A DNA stretch of 64,000 nt from Betaproteobacteria bacterium (GTDB taxonomy: Bacteria > Pseudomonadota > Gammaproteobacteria > Burkholderiales > SG8-39), in contig JACPYS010000022.1 of the NCBI GenBank assembly GCA_016195915.1, forward strand, positions 1-64,000, read 5' to 3'. Of the stretch, positions 60,494-64,000 are shown in pieces. A program made the position numbers and the translations under genes. The notes below the pieces were generated by a model, which had not been told where the DNA came from, did not search any database, and saw nothing but the letters and a program-made list of their open reading frames with translations. How positions within the stretch are numbered: position 1 is the first letter of the stretch; every line of letters starts with the position of its first letter.

Positions 60494-62773
60494 ATGCTAG
60501 AGCGAATCGCTGAGATTCAAGGCATAGGACTGCTGCATCAAGCCAATGGCAAGCCGTGTACCTGCCAGAAGGCCACGCTCGTCTATGCCGATAACGGTCG
60601 AGGGAAGTCCACGTTGGCGACGATCTTTAGGTCGGCGTCCAGTGGCAATGCTGCACTGATTGCCGGGTTTAAGACTGTAGATGGCACGCTGCCACCCAAG
60701 ATCGTTCTGCAGTTCGGGAGCGGCCACAAGGTCTCATTCGAGAACGGCGGCTGGTCCGAACAGCGGCCCGAGCTTCTGATCTTCGACGCAGATTTTATCG
60801 GGCGCAATGTACATTCCGGCGGCGCAGTCAGCACTGACCATCGCAAGAATCTTCTTGAGTTTGCGCTTGGCGAGGCAGCGGTCGCGGCACGCGCGGCGGT
60901 CGACAAAACGACAAGCGAATCGAAGGCAGCGTCGGAGAAGGTTCAAAGCTTTGTCGGTCAGCTCTCCGGGTATCACTTGGGTCTAACCCTTGCGCAGTTT
61001 GAGCATCTGCCGCAAGTTTCTGACATTGACGCGAAGCTCGCCGATCTGCAAAAGCGACTTGTCGCCGCCGGCAACGTTGCGGCGATCCAGGCGAAGCCGG
61101 TCCCAAAGATACTTGCGGAGCCGTCGTTTGATATTGACGGTTTGTTCGTGGGACTCGGCCTATCTCTGAAAGACGTTCACGCGGACGCTGAGAAGGTCGT
61201 CAAGCAACACATTGCCAAATTGGGCGGAACGGGAGCGGAGAACTGGTTAAGTCAGGGCAGGCAGTTCGGCAACGGCAATGCGTGTCCCTTTTGCGATCAA
61301 GATATATCCAGCAACGATCTCGTGCGTGCGTATCAGACCCATTTCAACGCCGCATACGGTGACCTGAAGACCGCCGTAACGGCGCTACTGGGCACGGTCA
61401 CGACCGGCACTGCTGCAAACATCATTGACGCCTTTGCGCAGAGTGTCGGGGTGTCGGTCGCACAAGCCGCCGCTTGGGTAGAGAACGTGCCGATCCAGGC
61501 AATTTCGTTCGACGCGGATGCTGCTCGAGGTGCATTGGCGACATTTCGCGAGTTCGTTGTCGATCTCGCCCGGAGGAAGAACGCTACGCCTGCGGAGTCG
61601 CTCGGCACCGGAGAAGAAAAGGCCAAGGCAGCCGCTCTGTGGGAACAGGTACTAATTCCAGTTCGCTCCGCGAATGCTGCAATCAAGGCAGCAGAGGGTC
61701 TCATCACCGGGTACAAAGGCCAACTCATCAGCGACAGCGTTCCGCAGTTAGAGCAGCAAATTCAGCAGCTTCAGGCGACCAAGCGTCGCTATGACCCCAA
61801 GGTGGTTGAGTTGCTGGGGCACCTCGCCGCCGCACGCAAGCTTGTCGAAGCCGCCGACAAGGCCAAAAAGGCAGCGCGCGACGGCCTCGATAGCTTGATG
61901 ACGACGACACTGAAAAAGTATCAAACGTCGATCAACGCACTCCTAAAGAATTTCGGCGCCTCGTTCAGTCTCAAGGGTATGAGTGCGAATTTTAGAGGCA
62001 ATGCTCCGCGCAGCGAGTACGGTTTGTTGCTTCGCGGAAGGGATGTCGCCCTCGAAGGCGGGCCACCGTCGTTTGCTACGGCACTGAGCGACGGCGATAA
62101 GCGCACTTTGGCCTTCGCGTTCTTCATCGCCAGCACACTGGAAGATCCCAAGCTGGCAACTCGAACGGTGGTCATCGATGACCCGATGTGCAGCCTTGAC
62201 GTGAATCGCAGGCACCACACGCGGACAGTGCTGAAGAAGCTTCACTCGAAGGCGGCACAGCTCATCGTGCTCGCGCACGATGCCTACTTCCTTCGCGATC
62301 TGCGCGACGCGCTACGGAAGGAAAACAAGGCCGCGCCGATCGCCATTTTCCAACTGGCCGCCGCACCTAATAATTACACGAACTTTGCGTCGCTCGACAT
62401 CGACAAGGAATGCGAATCCGTTTATTTCCAGCATCACCGGCTCCTCAACGACTATGCGGCCGGCAATGGCGGCGACCTCAAGGCTGTGGCGAAAGCAATT
62501 CGACCCATGCTGGAGGGATATTTTCTTCGCCGGTTTCCGGGCATCGTGCCCAAGGGGTTATTGTTCGGTGAGATCGTAACGCTCATCAGAGACGCCGTGA
62601 CTCCAAATCCTCTCTGCCATGCGAAAAACTTGGTAGATGTGCTGAACGAAATCAATTCCTACGCGGGTAAATTTCACCACGATGCAGCGGATTCAGTGGT
62701 GATCGTGGCAACCGAGTTGAAGACATTCGTAGAGAAATCACTAAGCGTCGTACACAAGGGCGCCCCGCTTTAG
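60494..62773 (+). CDS. AAA_13-type ATPase with zinc hook (RloC/PrrC-like)
   Basis: The 759-residue protein has Walker A YADNGRGKSTLATIF (32-40), a central coiled-coil region with CPFC at Cys264/Cys267 resembling the Rad50 zinc hook, a signature region ATALSDGDKRTLAFAFFIAS and Walker B VIDDPMCSLDVNRRH. This is the layout of RloC-like proteins, which sit in restriction loci and in some cases cut tRNA anticodons. The Arg-Glu-His anticodon nuclease triad of PrrC could not be placed, so nuclease activity is open. It starts 63 nt after DUF2130 and ends 21 nt before pglX. Confidence 0.83.
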   Translation: MLERIAEIQGIGLLHQANGKPCTCQKATLVYADNGRGKSTLATIFRSASSGNAALIAGFKTVDGTLPPKIVLQFGSGHKVSFENGGWSEQRPELLIFDADFIGRNVHSGGAVSTDHRKNLLEFALGEAAVAARAAVDKTTSESKAASEKVQSFVGQLSGYHLGLTLAQFEHLPQVSDIDAKLADLQKRLVAAGNVAAIQAKPVPKILAEPSFDIDGLFVGLGLSLKDVHADAEKVVKQHIAKLGGTGAENWLSQGRQFGNGNACPFCDQDISSNDLVRAYQTHFNAAYGDLKTAVTALLGTVTTGTAANIIDAFAQSVGVSVAQAAAWVENVPIQAISFDADAARGALATFREFVVDLARRKNATPAESLGTGEEKAKAAALWEQVLIPVRSANAAIKAAEGLITGYKGQLISDSVPQLEQQIQQLQATKRRYDPKVVELLGHLAAARKLVEAADKAKKAARDGLDSLMTTTLKKYQTSINALLKNFGASFSLKGMSANFRGNAPRSEYGLLLRGRDVALEGGPPSFATALSDGDKRTLAFAFFIASTLEDPKLATRTVVIDDPMCSLDVNRRHHTRTVLKKLHSKAAQLIVLAHDAYFLRDLRDALRKENKAAPIAIFQLAAAPNNYTNFASLDIDKECESVYFQHHRLLNDYAAGNGGDLKAVAKAIRPMLEGYFLRRFPGIVPKGLLFGEIVTLIRDAVTPNPLCHAKNLVDVLNEINSYAGKFHHDAADSVVIVATELKTFVEKSLSVVHKGAPL

Positions 62774-62794
62774 GTGCCCGAAGCGTTGACACTC

Positions 62795-64000
62795 ATGCAG
62801 ACTCTATCTCGCGAACTGCGCCGCAACCTGGAAAATACCGTCAGAGAGGCGCGCCGTATTGCCGAGGCCGGCGCGCGCAAGGTGATCGAAGAGCTGGGGG
62901 TGAATCACCATGAGCCGTGGCCGGGCATGGCGCGCGAGCAACGCGATCTGCGCAATCGGTTGCGAGCTCATGGGAGGCAACTCGGCGACCGGCGCGACGA
63001 GCGTCGGGGCGTTCAGGCGATCGACCGCCTCACCACCGAATGCGCCTTTGAGCACTGGCACCGCATGTTGTTCGCGCGCTACCTCGCGGAAACGGAGCTT
63101 CTCATTGAGCCGGAATCCGGCGTTGCGATTTCACTTGCCGAGTGCCAGGAACTCGCCCGCGCCGGAGGACGGGATTGGCAGGAACTGGCAGCGGAATACG
63201 CTCAGCGCATGCTGCCGCAGATCTTCCGCAGCGGCGACCCGGTGCTCGAAGTGGCGCTTCCGCCCGAGACGCGCTCGGTGCTCGAAGACCTAATGAAGTC
63301 GCTGCCAAGTAAAGTGTATCTCGCGGATGACAGCTTGGGCTGGGTGTACCAGTACTGGCAGGCCGACCGCAAGGAAGCGGTTAACCGCTCGGAAAAGAAA
63401 ATCGGCGCTGAGGAACTGCCCGCAGTGACGCAGTTGTTCACTGAAGACTACATGGTGTTCTTCCTGCTTCACAACACGCTCGGCGCGTGGTGGGCGGGAA
63501 AGGTTCTGGCGGCGAACCCGGCCTTGGCGGCGACGGCCGGCAGCGAAGACGAGCTGCGCGCGGCTTGTGCTGTGGGCGGTGTCGATTGGACGTACCTTCG
63601 CTTCGTGCGCGAGGGAGATCAGCCTTGGCGTCCTGCCGCCGGCACATTCAGCGGTTGGCCGAAAGCGGCGAAGGACATCACGCTGCTCGATCCCTGCATG
63701 GGGAGTGGCCACTTTCTGGTGTTTGCGCTGCCGATGCTCACGGCGCTGCGCGCTAGGGAAGAAGGCATCTCGCTCGAGACTGCGACATTGGGAGTTTTGC
63801 GCGACAACCTCTTCGGTCTTGAGATCGATCCGCGCTGCACCCAGATCGCGGCCTTCAACCTGGCCCTTGCGGCATGGCGGCGCATTGGATACCGGGCGCT
63901 GCCGGCACCGCATCTTGCTTGCTCGGGTCTGCCGCTTGGCGTGAACAAGGCGGAGTGGTTGAAACTTGCAGCGCGGGCAGCCACTGAGCTTCCCGTACCG
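62795..64000 (+). CDS. pglX: PglX, BREX site-specific adenine methyltransferase (5' part)
   Basis: An uninterrupted frame of 402 codons runs off the right edge; PglX proteins are usually around 1200 residues, so about one third is present. It begins MQTLSRELRRNLENTVREAR. The SAM-binding motif is LLDPCMGSGHFLVF (Asp299-Leu308), followed by FGLEIDPRCTQIAAFNLALA, as in other PglX proteins; the catalytic NPPY lies beyond the window. PglX methylates the host BREX motif and is needed for self/non-self discrimination. The expected pglZ and brxL should follow outside. Confidence 0.94.
   Translation, partial: MQTLSRELRRNLENTVREARRIAEAGARKVIEELGVNHHEPWPGMAREQRDLRNRLRAHGRQLGDRRDERRGVQAIDRLTTECAFEHWHRMLFARYLAETELLIEPESGVAISLAECQELARAGGRDWQELAAEYAQRMLPQIFRSGDPVLEVALPPETRSVLEDLMKSLPSKVYLADDSLGWVYQYWQADRKEAVNRSEKKIGAEELPAVTQLFTEDYMVFFLLHNTLGAWWAGKVLAANPALAATAGSEDELRAACAVGGVDWTYLRFVREGDQPWRPAAGTFSGWPKAAKDITLLDPCMGSGHFLVFALPMLTALRAREEGISLETATLGVLRDNLFGLEIDPRCTQIAAFNLALAAWRRIGYRALPAPHLACSGLPLGVNKAEWLKLAARAATELPVP

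Noticed and set aside
60494-62773. Calling the zinc-hook ATPase a definite RloC anticodon nuclease
   Set aside because: Walker motifs and the CPFC hook are clear, but the Arg-Glu-His nuclease triad of PrrC/RloC could not be located by eye.

Overview
The window looks like a chromosome segment of a metabolically versatile, GC-rich betaproteobacterium (Burkholderiales/Rhodocyclales type). That assignment is an inference from gene content: a BoxR-type regulator beside a benzoate-CoA ligase, PadBCD-like molybdoenzymes, branched-chain-type ABC transporters, an NADP malic enzyme fused to phosphotransacetylase, and PsiF. No rRNA, tRNA or CRISPR array was seen.

Layout. (1) 1-3.8 kb is a genomic scrapyard: a MazEF-like pair, a decayed IS91-type transposase, a Uma2 nuclease-like gene, a HigBA-like pair whose toxin has lost its 5' end, and two decapitated gene tails. 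(2) 3.8-18.1 kb is housekeeping and accessory metabolism: an FAD-dependent DAO-type oxidoreductase, a dCACHE-like/HAMP/GGDEF diguanylate cyclase, glycogen phosphorylase, a TPR/glycosyltransferase-like protein, a Lon-type protease, VapBC, MaeB, a two-gene XdhC and a NifU/SufU-type scaffold. (3) 18.2-26.5 kb has a Tat-exported FMN alpha-hydroxyacid oxidase, then a translationally coupled DUF1028 plus Dpp/Opp-type ABC operon and a RelE/Phd pair. (4) 26.7-50.6 kb is a CoA-thioester and aromatic acid region: an NDP-forming acyl-CoA synthetase with a hotdog thioesterase; a minus-strand run livHMGF-padBCD-paaK-DUF2249-hemerythrin; a second divergent padB with a fused padCD; a livK-type binding protein; GNAT, Rrf2, NnrS-like and DUF59 genes; and boxR divergent from a flavodoxin/benzoate-CoA ligase operon. 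Three FNR/ANR-type boxes sit in front of both padB genes and livK, which suggests induction when oxygen is scarce. (5) 51.0-64.0 kb is a phage-defence island: brxA, brxB, brxC and the first third of pglX in type 1 BREX order, running off the right edge.

The most interesting part is the BREX island. An ATPase + DUF4276 (Toprim-like) pair, resembling PARIS/OLD two-gene systems, lies between brxC and pglX. It is followed by a short diverged copy of the pglX 5' end (58144-58245), then a KilA-N / DUF2130 / zinc-hook ATPase cassette, and then the real pglX (from 62795). The two pglX starts bracket the cassette. The pglX stub stays in frame and overlaps the KilA-N gene by ATGA. A strong sigma70-like promoter and two copies of an 18-bp palindromic core precede brxA, with no regulator gene next to them.

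How the genes may work together (inference): branched-chain-type transporters import aromatic acids or their precursors, PaaK and BclA make CoA esters, the PadBCD-like enzymes oxidise phenylacetyl-CoA or a related acyl-CoA, and BoxR controls the benzoate branch by sensing its CoA ester.
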